From Ruminococcaceae bacterium UBA2854 (lineage in GTDB: Bacteria; Bacillota; Clostridia; Oscillospirales; Acutalibacteraceae): a DNA stretch of 36,262 nucleotides. Every line of letters starts with the position of its first letter. The stretch's first letter is position 1. The position numbers and the translations under genes were made by a program. A model generated the notes under the pieces. That model worked only from the letters and a program-made list of their open reading frames with translations, was not told the origin of the DNA and searched no databases. Shown piece by piece: positions 16,850-24,897 of the stretch. Location: NCBI GenBank assembly GCA_002350765.1, contig DEFK01000041.1, positions 1 to 36,262 on the forward strand. Direction: 5' to 3'.

Positions 16850-17778
16850 TTTTTATCCTTCAGGGCAAAACCTATGCTTTCCTTTTCATTTCTTCGTCCG
16901 TTATACCAAATCAGTATTCTGTCTTTCTCAAATACAAAAGTAGGTTTATATACGGCGCTTGAATCCCATTTCCCCTTTTCGGGAGAAAGAATAGGATTGT
17001 CTTTATCGTAAACCCAGTTGTCTATACCGTTTTCGGAATACGCGAGACAAATTCTCGCTACGTCAACATTCTGGTACGCAATATACGCCATACAATATCT
17101 GCCGTCATCGAGCCGAGCTATATCGCACGCTCCGACTTTTGCTTTCTGATATTCTTTAGTTTTATCCGCCGCCATAACCACGCCGTGTTTTTCCCAGCTT
17201 ATTCCGTCCTCGCTCTCCGCGTAAGCTATTACATCGGGTTCAAAATTCTCGCCCGCCGCGTACCACATACGGAATGTCTTTTTCTCATCATCATAAATAA
17301 CGCACGGATTCATAACCGCCGCGGTCTCAAAATCGAGTTCGGGAGTAACAATCGGGTTATCTCCGACGCGTTCAAAATTCCTGCCGTCCGAGCTTTTAGC
17401 AAGCCCGATACAGCTTTTTCCGTCTTTCTGTCCTGTATAGAACAAATACATTAATCCGTCTTTATAGAGGAAAGTTCCGCGATTGATATTCTCTTCCCAG
17501 GTGTCGGCAATACCTTTAACCGCCTGATTTTTCAGTTTCCAGTCAATACCGTTTACGGATGTATAAAACTCCAGCGATTTTTCCTTTCTGTTTGAAACGA
17601 GCATAAGATATTCATCGCCCGTTTTTCTTACAAACGGGTCAAACATACTTCCGCCGTCGACACCGCTTAAAACAGGATTATTGCTGTATTTTTCAAATTC
17701 GCCTGCCGCGGGATTATAGTCATAGCTTCGACGCTGATTCAGATTTTTTTCAACTCGTCGGATTACCTTGTTTATCAT
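16846..17778 (-). CDS. Cytosolic five-bladed beta-propeller protein, GH43/GH32/GH130-like
   Basis: About 310 residues with no signal peptide. Five similar blade cores can be read: SMFDPFVRKTGDEYLML, NRGTFLYKDGLMYLFYTG, MNPCVIYDDEKKTFRMWYAAG, CDIARLDDGRYCMAYIAY and YKPTFVFEKDRILIWYNGRR. This is the layout of glycosidases of the GH43/GH32/GH68/GH130 type, with the first blade giving the DP aspartate. The ATG at 17778 has ggtgag 4 bases upstream; an in-frame GTG at 17787 is the alternative. It lies between a GT4 and a GT2 gene and overlaps both, so it belongs to the pathway. A cytosolic member in a biosynthetic operon might be a phosphorylase, a trimming enzyme, or a transferase. The family assignment is by fold pattern only. 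Confidence 0.7.
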   Translation of the reverse strand: MINKVIRRVEKNLNQRRSYDYNPAAGEFEKYSNNPVLSGVDGGSMFDPFVRKTGDEYLMLVSNRKEKSLEFYTSVNGIDWKLKNQAVKGIADTWEENINRGTFLYKDGLMYLFYTGQKDGKSCIGLAKSSDGRNFERVGDNPIVTPELDFETAAVMNPCVIYDDEKKTFRMWYAAGENFEPDVIAYAESEDGISWEKHGVVMAADKTKEYQKAKVGACDIARLDDGRYCMAYIAYQNVDVARICLAYSENGIDNWVYDKDNPILSPEKGKWDSSAVYKPTFVFEKDRILIWYNGRRNEKESIGFALKDKK

Positions 17779-17779
17779 A

Positions 17780-18949
17780 TTACTCACCGCTGTTTAATAT
17801 CTCGGTTATTATATTAATGTAATTCTCTGTAAAAGTCTTTACGGTAAAATCTCTGTCAAATATATTGCGCACGGATTTACCGCACTCAACGCGCTCCGCC
17901 TCGGTTTTTTTACTGAATTCCTCTAAGGTTGAAACGGCTTCATCAACGGTGTTATAAAACATAAAACCGTCTGAACCGTATTTTTTAAAGTATTTATTTC
18001 CGCCCGTTTCACTTAACACAAGCGGTACGCCAAGCGATATAACCTCTAAAAGGATTAAATCAAAATATGTTTCCTTATTCGGCAGAATAAAGACGTCGGA
18101 AGCGGCTATCAGCGAATGGGGATCGTTGGTCCAGCCGACCTCAATCCAGCGCTCGTGATCTAAGCCTGTAATAGGCTCTTCCAAGCCCGCTATAAGGAAA
18201 TAAACATTTTCGTTTTCGAGCAGTTTTTCGCCTATCTTCTTTAAATCCGTGTATCCTTTTATCTCGTTATGTCTTCCCGCATAGGAAACAACAAAAGCGT
18301 CATCGGGAATATTGTATTTTTTCCTAAACTCGCTTCTGTCGATTTTTGGCTCACATCCGACAATTCCCGTCGTCATATATTTAAGCTTTTTCTCGTCGCG
18401 GATTGACTCGTATCTTTCCCATGTATTGAAGTACGGCTCTTCCGCCTCGGGACACGGGAAAATTATGTTGTCCGCGCGTTCAAAACCATAGATATCAATG
18501 TTTTCAATTCTGTCTATTTTCTTTTTAAACAGCTTATAATCGAACGGATTAAGCCATTCAAGCTTTTCTTGATACTTAGCACAAGGCGAATGTGACGTTA
18601 AAACAACTTTTCCCTTATAGTTTTTCAGGAATTCTCTATTGAGAAACATCATGTCCGTAGAATGAAAATGGATAAGATCGTAATCATACATTTCTTCAAA
18701 CACGGGATACGATTTCTTTTCGTACATCATATCGTCAACCGCTCTGCGAAATTCTCTAAGCCTTTTCGGTACCATATTCTTTTTCTTAACGGTTTCTCTG
18801 AGAGGACGGGGAGCTTTGTTAAAGAAGGAAATCTCAACCTCGTCCGACTTAATCGATTGCAGTCCGAGGTTTAAATTGTATAAGTATCCCGCAGGTCCGC
18901 CCGAGGGGGTTAAAGAGTCTTCCGAAAAGAAGATTAATGCCTTTTTCAT
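17780..18949 (-). CDS. GT4-family glycosyltransferase (GT-B fold)
   Basis: A 389-residue cytosolic enzyme. The acceptor domain begins KKALIFFSEDSLTPSGGPAGYLYNL, a glycine-rich loop after the first strand. The donor domain has VVSYAGRHNEIKGY, YFLIAGLEEP and SDVFILPNKETYFDLILLEVISLGVPLVLSETGG; the usual GT4 E-x7-E motif is partly present (ETYFDLILLE). The start was set at ATG 18949 because aagga is 9-10 bases upstream; an in-frame ATG at 18988 lacks one and would overlap the upstream gene. Donor sugar unknown. Confidence 0.88.
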   Translation of the reverse strand: MKKALIFFSEDSLTPSGGPAGYLYNLNLGLQSIKSDEVEISFFNKAPRPLRETVKKKNMVPKRLREFRRAVDDMMYEKKSYPVFEEMYDYDLIHFHSTDMMFLNREFLKNYKGKVVLTSHSPCAKYQEKLEWLNPFDYKLFKKKIDRIENIDIYGFERADNIIFPCPEAEEPYFNTWERYESIRDEKKLKYMTTGIVGCEPKIDRSEFRKKYNIPDDAFVVSYAGRHNEIKGYTDLKKIGEKLLENENVYFLIAGLEEPITGLDHERWIEVGWTNDPHSLIAASDVFILPNKETYFDLILLEVISLGVPLVLSETGGNKYFKKYGSDGFMFYNTVDEAVSTLEEFSKKTEAERVECGKSVRNIFDRDFTVKTFTENYINIITEILNSGE

Positions 18950-18974
18950 AATTCTATCCTTATCTATCAAAAAT

Positions 18975-20102
18975 TTAGTTTTTATCATTCACTTGTTCAT
19001 TGTATAATTTTTTATACAAATCAGAAATCTTTTTTGCTAATTCATCGATATTATATACGGATTCTAAAACCTTATCATTATAATCGAGTCTCGCTTGTCC
19101 GTCGTGTTTTAAGGCGTCTATTTTCTCGCACCAGTCTTTTGCGCTGTTGTTGTTCAGATAATAGACGTTGTCATTTATTTTTACCTCGGTTGTAATAGTA
19201 TCGGACAAAAGCGTCGGCAAACCGCTTGCCTGCGCTTCAACCGCGGTAAGCGGAAGCCCCTCGTAAAGCGAGGGAAGTAAAAACGCGTCCATAGCGGAAT
19301 AATAATCCTGCATATCCGACTGAACTCCCGCGAAGATTACTTTATCCTTAAGATTGTACTCCGAAACAAGGTTTTCTATCTGCTCAGATAACTCACCTTC
19401 ACCTATCAGCATCAGGTAGCAGTTCTTGTTATTCTGCACTACCTCGTTAAAAATAGCAATCAGCTGTTTGTGGTTTTTCTGAACGTTAAATCTTCCTACA
19501 TGTCCCAAAAGCACAGCGTCATCAGGCAGGTTCCACTCCCTGCGAACTCTGTTTCTCGCTTCTTCGCTGAATCTGAACCTGTTGACATCTATAGCGTTGG
19601 GAATAAACTCAAACGGTCTTTTCCCCCATAAAAACTTACCCGAAGCATCGGAACAAGCCAGATTAAGTGTGGTTACATATTTATACGGCTTTACCAACCA
19701 TTTTTTTATTTTACCCTTTCTACCTATTCCCGCTGAACTGTTATGGCTATGTCCAATTCGGACTTTGATTTTATTATGCTTTGCTACCAGAAAATGAATA
19801 AAACCCATACTGTTCCAATGGCAATGTACCAGCTTATATTCGGGATGGTTTTTGTAAAAACGATTTAAATCCCTCATATATTTGATAACACTATTATCAT
19901 TTCTTAAGGAAAAACGATAGATTTTTCCACCGTAACTCTCTATTTCATCATCAAAAAATCGCCTTTCCTTATAATGAACAGAAAAATCAAATTGGATTTC
20001 GTCTTTGTTCATTTTACGATAAAGATTCATTATAAAGTTTTCCGCGCCTCCGGATCTCATATCCGGAATTACCTGCATAACACGGATTAATTGATTCTCC
20101 AT
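18975..20102 (-). CDS. GT4-family glycosyltransferase (GT-B fold)
   Basis: A 375-residue cytosolic enzyme with a full GT4 signature. The N-terminal loop is IRVMQVIPDMRSGGAENFIMNLY. The donor domain has LLGHVGRFNVQKNHKQL, CYLMLIGEGEL and VIFAGVQSDMQDYYSAMDAFLLPSLYEGLPLTAVEAQASGLP; EGLPLTAVE carries the two glutamates of the E-x7-E motif. It also has HCHWNSMGFIHF, common in GT4 proteins of exopolysaccharide loci. gagggtg precedes the ATG. It adds a sugar to the lipid-linked oligosaccharide; sugar unknown. Confidence 0.92.
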   Translation of the reverse strand: MENQLIRVMQVIPDMRSGGAENFIMNLYRKMNKDEIQFDFSVHYKERRFFDDEIESYGGKIYRFSLRNDNSVIKYMRDLNRFYKNHPEYKLVHCHWNSMGFIHFLVAKHNKIKVRIGHSHNSSAGIGRKGKIKKWLVKPYKYVTTLNLACSDASGKFLWGKRPFEFIPNAIDVNRFRFSEEARNRVRREWNLPDDAVLLGHVGRFNVQKNHKQLIAIFNEVVQNNKNCYLMLIGEGELSEQIENLVSEYNLKDKVIFAGVQSDMQDYYSAMDAFLLPSLYEGLPLTAVEAQASGLPTLLSDTITTEVKINDNVYYLNNNSAKDWCEKIDALKHDGQARLDYNDKVLESVYNIDELAKKISDLYKKLYNEQVNDKN

Positions 20103-20150
20103 AATTATACACCCTCTTGTCTTACTCCAAACGATAATACGGGCAACAGG

Positions 20151-21917
20151 TTAATCTCCCTTAATTACACCCAGTATTTTCTTCGCTTTTTCCTGCCCAA
20201 TCCTCTTTTTAACGATTTCTTTTGTTGATCTTAACAGGTTTGCTTTTAAATCAGAAGGCCTGTTCTCTTTATAAATCTGATGTATAACTTCCGCGTCCGT
20301 AGACATTTCCGTAAACACCTCAAAAACAACCGCCTCGTCCGAATATAAGAATTCTTTTACTTTTGCATCGTATTCTTCTTTAGTAGAAGCACTAAGATAC
20401 TTAATACTATTCTCTTTTATCCAGCCTTCCGCTTTAACGTTATGTCTGGCGGAAGTGTGTAAATCGCTCGCTTCATCTATCCATGTTCCGTTGTAGTGGA
20501 ATTCTGCTGCTCCGTGATTGTTCAGCAACAGAATATGTGCATTCTTTCCAAGGGAATTTATCTTAAGCGAATTCATATCATAGAAGAATGAAAGGTCACC
20601 TATAATCAAAAAAGCGGGCTTTTCAGGAGAAGCAACACTCTGGCCAATAAACGACGACATACAACCGTCAATTCCGTATGTTCCGATATTGGAATAAACC
20701 TTTATATCAGGATGAATATTAAAGAAATTCGTAATTCTTATACTGTCGTTTATGCTCAAATGCAGAATTGAGTTTGGCGGAATCTGTTCCACTATATTTT
20801 TTACCGCATATACATTAGAGTACGGAATATTCGAGAAATCAACATTATCGGTATATGTTTTCACCGATTCATAATACTGCATATCATTATTATAACTATC
20901 GGCTCGGCTGTTCATTTCGCTAAAGAAATACTCGGGTGAGCACTCAAAAATAGTATCAAGCCCTTTGAATAAATCACATACCTCTCCACGTTCCGAAATG
21001 AGCCAATGCTTAAAGCTAGTGTGAATCTTTCTAAGCTGGTTTTTCAGCCCTGAAAAAACCTGACCGCCAAAGGAGATAACAATATCAGGAGCAAGCTCTT
21101 TCAACACATCGGAGGAAATATAGTTCTCGTCAAACGTCAGCACTGTATTAATTCCCTGTTTCAGATTTACGTTAGACATATGATCCGTAACTATAACGCA
21201 ATTATACTTTTTAAAGAACTCTTCAAGCGCTTTGTTAAGACCCTTTGGAATAAAGCTCTTCTGTCCGCATACCACCATTACTTTTCTACTATCAAGGAGA
21301 GCGTCGGCTTTTTCCTTCCATTTATCTTTTTCGTTTACAGCAATACGCTTTATAACATTTACATCAGGAAGGCTTTTTGCGGTAAATGATTTATTATACG
21401 AATCCATAGGCACATTAATATGTATCGGACCGCACTCGCCGTTATGGTTTAATTCCAGAAAAGCCTCGTTAATCAGTCTGATACAGTACTCTTCGTCCGC
21501 CTTACAGTTAATCAATGGAAGGTTAACAGATTTTTTTACATGTCTGTCAAACATATTAACCTGATCAATCATCTGATCCTCTCTCTGTCCGAGCATACGG
21601 GGATCGCGGTCGCTGGTTAATATAATCATAGGAACGTTCTGGTAATACGCTTCCGCCACAGGTGGATAGTAGTTACATGACGCAGTTGACGCAGTACATG
21701 AAATTAATACAGGTTCGTTTGTCTCCTGAGCCATTCCAAGCGCGAAATATCCCGCGCTTCTTTCATCAACAACCGAATAACAGTTAAAATACGAATCCTT
21801 TTCTACGGAATGTACAAAGGGAACATTTCGTGAACCCGCGGATAATATCATATTTTTAATTCCGTATTTTTTCAGCATTGAAATGATAAATTGATATGTT
21901 TTTAATTCCGTATACAT
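20151..21917 (-). CDS. MenD-like thiamine-diphosphate enzyme in a glycan operon
   Basis: A 588-residue protein with full-length MenD architecture (usual length 550-600). Visible motifs are SAGSRN at 26-31; DERSAGYFALG at 51-61, whose E52 is the cofactor-activating glutamate; a TSDRDPRML stretch; NDSIR in the middle domain; NIGTYGIDG at 410-418; and the TPP/metal motif GDLSFFYDMNSL starting at G440 with a later LLNNHG. True MenD joins 2-oxoglutarate to isochorismate in menaquinone synthesis. Here the usual NRG-x-x-GIDG motif has isoleucine (I411) in place of arginine, SPGSR has become SAGSR, and no other men gene is nearby. The C-terminus is extended by a basic tail (KEIVKKRIGQEKAKKI). Its neighbours are an SDR gene upstream and a GT4 gene downstream. 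I infer a thiamine-dependent C-C bond or decarboxylation step on a sugar or sugar substituent. The strong aaaggag ribosome site supports the start. Confidence 0.85.
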   Translation of the reverse strand: MYTELKTYQFIISMLKKYGIKNMILSAGSRNVPFVHSVEKDSYFNCYSVVDERSAGYFALGMAQETNEPVLISCTASTASCNYYPPVAEAYYQNVPMIILTSDRDPRMLGQREDQMIDQVNMFDRHVKKSVNLPLINCKADEEYCIRLINEAFLELNHNGECGPIHINVPMDSYNKSFTAKSLPDVNVIKRIAVNEKDKWKEKADALLDSRKVMVVCGQKSFIPKGLNKALEEFFKKYNCVIVTDHMSNVNLKQGINTVLTFDENYISSDVLKELAPDIVISFGGQVFSGLKNQLRKIHTSFKHWLISERGEVCDLFKGLDTIFECSPEYFFSEMNSRADSYNNDMQYYESVKTYTDNVDFSNIPYSNVYAVKNIVEQIPPNSILHLSINDSIRITNFFNIHPDIKVYSNIGTYGIDGCMSSFIGQSVASPEKPAFLIIGDLSFFYDMNSLKINSLGKNAHILLLNNHGAAEFHYNGTWIDEASDLHTSARHNVKAEGWIKENSIKYLSASTKEEYDAKVKEFLYSDEAVVFEVFTEMSTDAEVIHQIYKENRPSDLKANLLRSTKEIVKKRIGQEKAKKILGVIKGD

Positions 21918-21950
21918 AAATATCTATACTCCTTTTAACCAGGTGTTTTA

Positions 21951-22799
21951 CTAATTCCAGTCGTCATATGTCAGCAATCCGCATCCGCCGCTCGCGAAAA
22001 TTGTATCTCCTACAACCGTTTTGCTTATATCGCTGACTAACACAACCGCCAGATTCGCTATTTCCTCGGGAGTAGAGAATCTTCCGTTTGGCGCTGATGG
22101 TCTGTTTATATTATTATCGGCTGTGAGCATACTGGTTGCTGTCGGTCCGGGAGCTAATCCGTTTACAACTATACCAAACGGTATCAGCTCTTTAGCGAGT
22201 CCCTTTGTAAGTCCTCTTATTCCCCATTTCGCCAGATGATACGAACTTGTGGCGGGACGGATGGATGAAGAAGAACTGATGTTAAGGATATTACCCTGAA
22301 CCTTATTCTTTTTCATATACTCCGCAACGATTTGAGTAATAAAGTACGCGCCTTTAAGGTCGGTGTCCATAACTTTATCATAATCGTCCTCGGTTGCGCT
22401 GCCGAAATCGTTTTTACTGAGAACTCCCGCGTTATTCACAAGAATATCGATTTTCTTTTCGGTTTTTGAAAAAATATCCGACAATTGAGAGTCCATACCG
22501 TCTATATTACAGTTATCCAACACTCCTCCGTAAATATTTGAGGAAGGGAACTCATCCTGAAGCGCTTTGCATCTTTCCTGAATTCTTGCTTCGTTTCTGC
22601 CTGTAATAATTATATCCGCGCCGTTTCTGAGGAAAGCGCGCGAAATCTCAAGTCCGATTCCGCCTGTTCCTCCCGTAATCAACGCCGTTCTGCCTTTTAG
22701 CATTTCTCCGTATAAAACAGGAGTTTTTACAGAAACCTTCGCGGGAAAATATCTAAGTATCTCGCCGATACCTCTTTTAATCTTATGTGCAAAACTCAT
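21951..22799 (-). CDS. Short-chain dehydrogenase/reductase
   Basis: A 282-residue classical SDR. A roughly 35-residue basic N-terminal extension precedes the core. The cofactor loop is TGGTGGIG at 42-49, and the IIITGRNEARI strand end favours NADP(H). NNAG is present, a serine-rich NISSSSSIR strand supplies the catalytic Ser, and Y187-x3-K191 (YHLAKWG) completes the triad. PGPTATSML then follows. It lies 33 bases upstream of the MenD-like gene in the same operon, so it plausibly reduces that enzyme's keto product or makes its substrate. aaagga precedes the ATG. The substrate cannot be read from the sequence. Confidence 0.9.
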   Translation of the reverse strand: MSFAHKIKRGIGEILRYFPAKVSVKTPVLYGEMLKGRTALITGGTGGIGLEISRAFLRNGADIIITGRNEARIQERCKALQDEFPSSNIYGGVLDNCNIDGMDSQLSDIFSKTEKKIDILVNNAGVLSKNDFGSATEDDYDKVMDTDLKGAYFITQIVAEYMKKNKVQGNILNISSSSSIRPATSSYHLAKWGIRGLTKGLAKELIPFGIVVNGLAPGPTATSMLTADNNINRPSAPNGRFSTPEEIANLAVVLVSDISKTVVGDTIFASGGCGLLTYDDWN

Positions 22800-22817
22800 A
22801 TTAAAAATCCTTTCGGG

Positions 22818-23930
22818 TTAATTAACAGCCTTATTCAGCCAATCAAGTGATTCTTCTCTTTTACTGTCCAGTATTTGATTAACCACGGTAAAATCTATTT
22901 TGTTTTCAATGATACCGAGATCGTTATTATTCTTTGCAACACGGTTTGTAAGACCTGTAATCTCCAGAATACTCTGCAAACGAGTATTATACTTCCCAGG
23001 ATATACAATAACAAATTCCGTGTTGAAATTCAGTGAAAAAGCGGTTGCGTGGAACGAGTCGGTAACAACATATTTTGCGTTATCTATTAAGGAAAGGAAA
23101 TCCTCAACCTTTGGGTTGCAGTACATCTTTCCGTTACGGAAAGCTTCGTGAAGCTGGTAACTTATGTATTTTACCTTAAGACCTGTTTTCTTAGAAAGGT
23201 TTTCGGCGTAATCATCTATTACCTTATTACGGTTAAGATTATATACAAAGATATATTCTTCGTTATCAAATCTTTTCGAAGAGATTTTTCTCCATTCTCC
23301 GCCGTTAAGCAACAAAGTAGGATCAAGAACATTTACCGCGTTATCTATACCGAGTCCTTTTAAAATTTCAACGCCCGATATTTCCCTGAGCGAGATTGCG
23401 TCGTAACGCTCAAGTAAAGCTTTTGTTTCTTCAACTTCATCTTCACTTAACTCATTTTTGCCAAAGCTCGCCGCATATGAAATCTTCCTCGCGGAATCAG
23501 GAGCGAACGAAAGAAAGTACGGATATTCGATTTTTTCATTCCATCCGCTGTTCCATACCTGGTCGCTGCCTGTACAATAAACATCGTAATCAAATTGCTC
23601 GGCGTTTAACTCTTCTTCGGTACGGTACACCTTTTCGGTAAGATTCATCTTGCTTTTCATAAAAGCGAAAAACATTTTAAAACGAATAAAATAAGAAGGG
23701 ATAATAATGATTCTGGCAGCTGTCCTAACGGACAAGTGCTTTTTCAGCTTATCACTCTTCTCTTTAATCCTTTTTAGCATTCCAATCGGAGTGAACCGCT
23801 CGGGATAATAATCTATTATTTCGCTTTCGCATCCAAGCTCAACAAGCTTTTCCTGAAGCGCATAAGCCTGGAGCATAGAACCGTAATTGACAACTCTATG
23901 CTGGGTAATTATTCCGATTTTTTTTGCCAT
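22818..23930 (-). CDS. Polysaccharide pyruvyltransferase family protein
   Basis: A 370-residue PS_pyruv_trans member, third in the operon. It has the GIITQHRVVNYGSMLQAYAL start, VYCTGSDQVWNSGWNEK, SYAASFGKNEL, a YIFVYNLNR strand and the late YVVTDSFHATAFSLNF. Note SFHATAFS here against SFHGTAFS in the 13331-14467 copy: the usual glycine is alanine. It should make acidic pyruvyl ketals from phosphoenolpyruvate, or act on a related enolpyruvyl substrate. The domain layout matches the other single-domain copy more closely than the fused one. gaggga precedes the ATG. Confidence 0.86.
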   Translation of the reverse strand: MAKKIGIITQHRVVNYGSMLQAYALQEKLVELGCESEIIDYYPERFTPIGMLKRIKEKSDKLKKHLSVRTAARIIIIPSYFIRFKMFFAFMKSKMNLTEKVYRTEEELNAEQFDYDVYCTGSDQVWNSGWNEKIEYPYFLSFAPDSARKISYAASFGKNELSEDEVEETKALLERYDAISLREISGVEILKGLGIDNAVNVLDPTLLLNGGEWRKISSKRFDNEEYIFVYNLNRNKVIDDYAENLSKKTGLKVKYISYQLHEAFRNGKMYCNPKVEDFLSLIDNAKYVVTDSFHATAFSLNFNTEFVIVYPGKYNTRLQSILEITGLTNRVAKNNNDLGIIENKIDFTVVNQILDSKREESLDWLNKAVN

Positions 23931-23983
23931 AAATTCCCTCGTTATAATAAAAATGTAAAGACAACTAAATATCGTACAGTTTT

Positions 23984-24802
23984 TTATTTTCTTAAAAACT
24001 TCATATAAAAGCTCTCTCTTAGTTTATTTGGCATTATACTTACCAGCGCCTGTCCTAATCCGCTGATACAAAAATCGCCAATACTCATATATCCTTTTCT
24101 GAACATTCCCCACTTAAATTTAAGAACTGTTTTCGCATATCGGAAACCACCTCTTCTTTTGAAAAAATCGTTACTCACTCTTATATGATACAACGGCTCC
24201 TGTATATTATATCCCTTAACATTGTGTTCCAGTATCATACGCGCAAAAAGGTCATAGTCCTCATAAAGATGTACGGAACGATAGTTGCCGCTTCTTATAA
24301 CCTCGCTTTTTTTAAAGACAACGGTGGGATGAAGTATAGCGCATCGTCTTCTCATAAATTTCCTGATTTCCTCATCTGTCTCGGGAACCTTATGAATAGC
24401 AACGACATTCTCAATCGAATCAATAAACTCCGATTCATAGCACCCTGCTATTCCAAGATCATTATCCTGTTCAAAAAGGCGAAGAAGTCTTTCGCATCTT
24501 TCAGGTGCCGAATAATCATCTGAGTCCATTCTTGCTATCAACTCGTTTTTTGAAGCTAAAACACCTTTTGCAAGCGAAGGTCCTAAACCAATATTTATTT
24601 CATTACAAATAATATCAATCAAATTTGGGTTAGCCTTTTCCGCCTGGGCTATAACCTCATCCAACTTCTCAGTTAAGGGGCCGTCCTTTATTATAATAAA
24701 CTGATCAGGAAGTATAGTCTGATTAAGTATTGATTCGATGCTCGCCTTGAGATACTCGGGTTCTTCTTTTTTATACACAGACATCAAAACCGAATAATTC
24801 AT
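23984..24802 (-). CDS. GT2-family glycosyltransferase
   Basis: A 272-residue cytosolic GT-A enzyme. It opens YSVLMSVYKKEEPEYLKASI, then has QTILPDQFIIIKDGPLT, GLGPSLAKGVLASKNELIARMDSDDYS with the metal-binding DSDD, and HPTVVFKKSEVIRSGNYRSVHLYEDYDLFARM, where EDYD holds the catalytic acid region. This pattern is close to the amylovoran-type AmsE/WcaA-like GT2 proteins. It is the first dedicated glycosyltransferase after the priming enzyme, so it may add the second sugar (inference from order). It is preceded by a 95-base intergenic gap with a hairpin and a TATAAT box. Confidence 0.9.
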   Translation of the reverse strand: MNYSVLMSVYKKEEPEYLKASIESILNQTILPDQFIIIKDGPLTEKLDEVIAQAEKANPNLIDIICNEINIGLGPSLAKGVLASKNELIARMDSDDYSAPERCERLLRLFEQDNDLGIAGCYESEFIDSIENVVAIHKVPETDEEIRKFMRRRCAILHPTVVFKKSEVIRSGNYRSVHLYEDYDLFARMILEHNVKGYNIQEPLYHIRVSNDFFKRRGGFRYAKTVLKFKWGMFRKGYMSIGDFCISGLGQALVSIMPNKLRESFYMKFLRK

Positions 24803-24828
24803 TTTGCCTCCCTATCTATACTGCCGCC

Positions 24829-24877
24829 GCAGACTTTTCCATTATAGCGCAACTTTACACCTTAGGAAAAAGTCTGC
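24829..24877 (-). promoter_or_regulatory. Hairpin with an internal -10 box in the operon
   Basis: An inverted repeat of 12 against 13 bases (24829-24840 with 24865-24877, one extra A/T) surrounds a 24-base loop. The loop's edge carries a perfect minus-strand TATAAT (24846-24841). There is no good -35 and no T-run. It is a candidate internal promoter or attenuation site dividing the export/priming genes from the assembly genes. Confidence 0.5.
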
Positions 24878-24897
24878 AATTTATAATTCAATAGTGA

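Noticed and set aside
20151..21917. Plain menaquinone MenD annotation
   Set aside because: No other menaquinone gene lies nearby, the gene is embedded in a glycan operon, and the conserved NRG motif is changed. Kept as MenD-like only.
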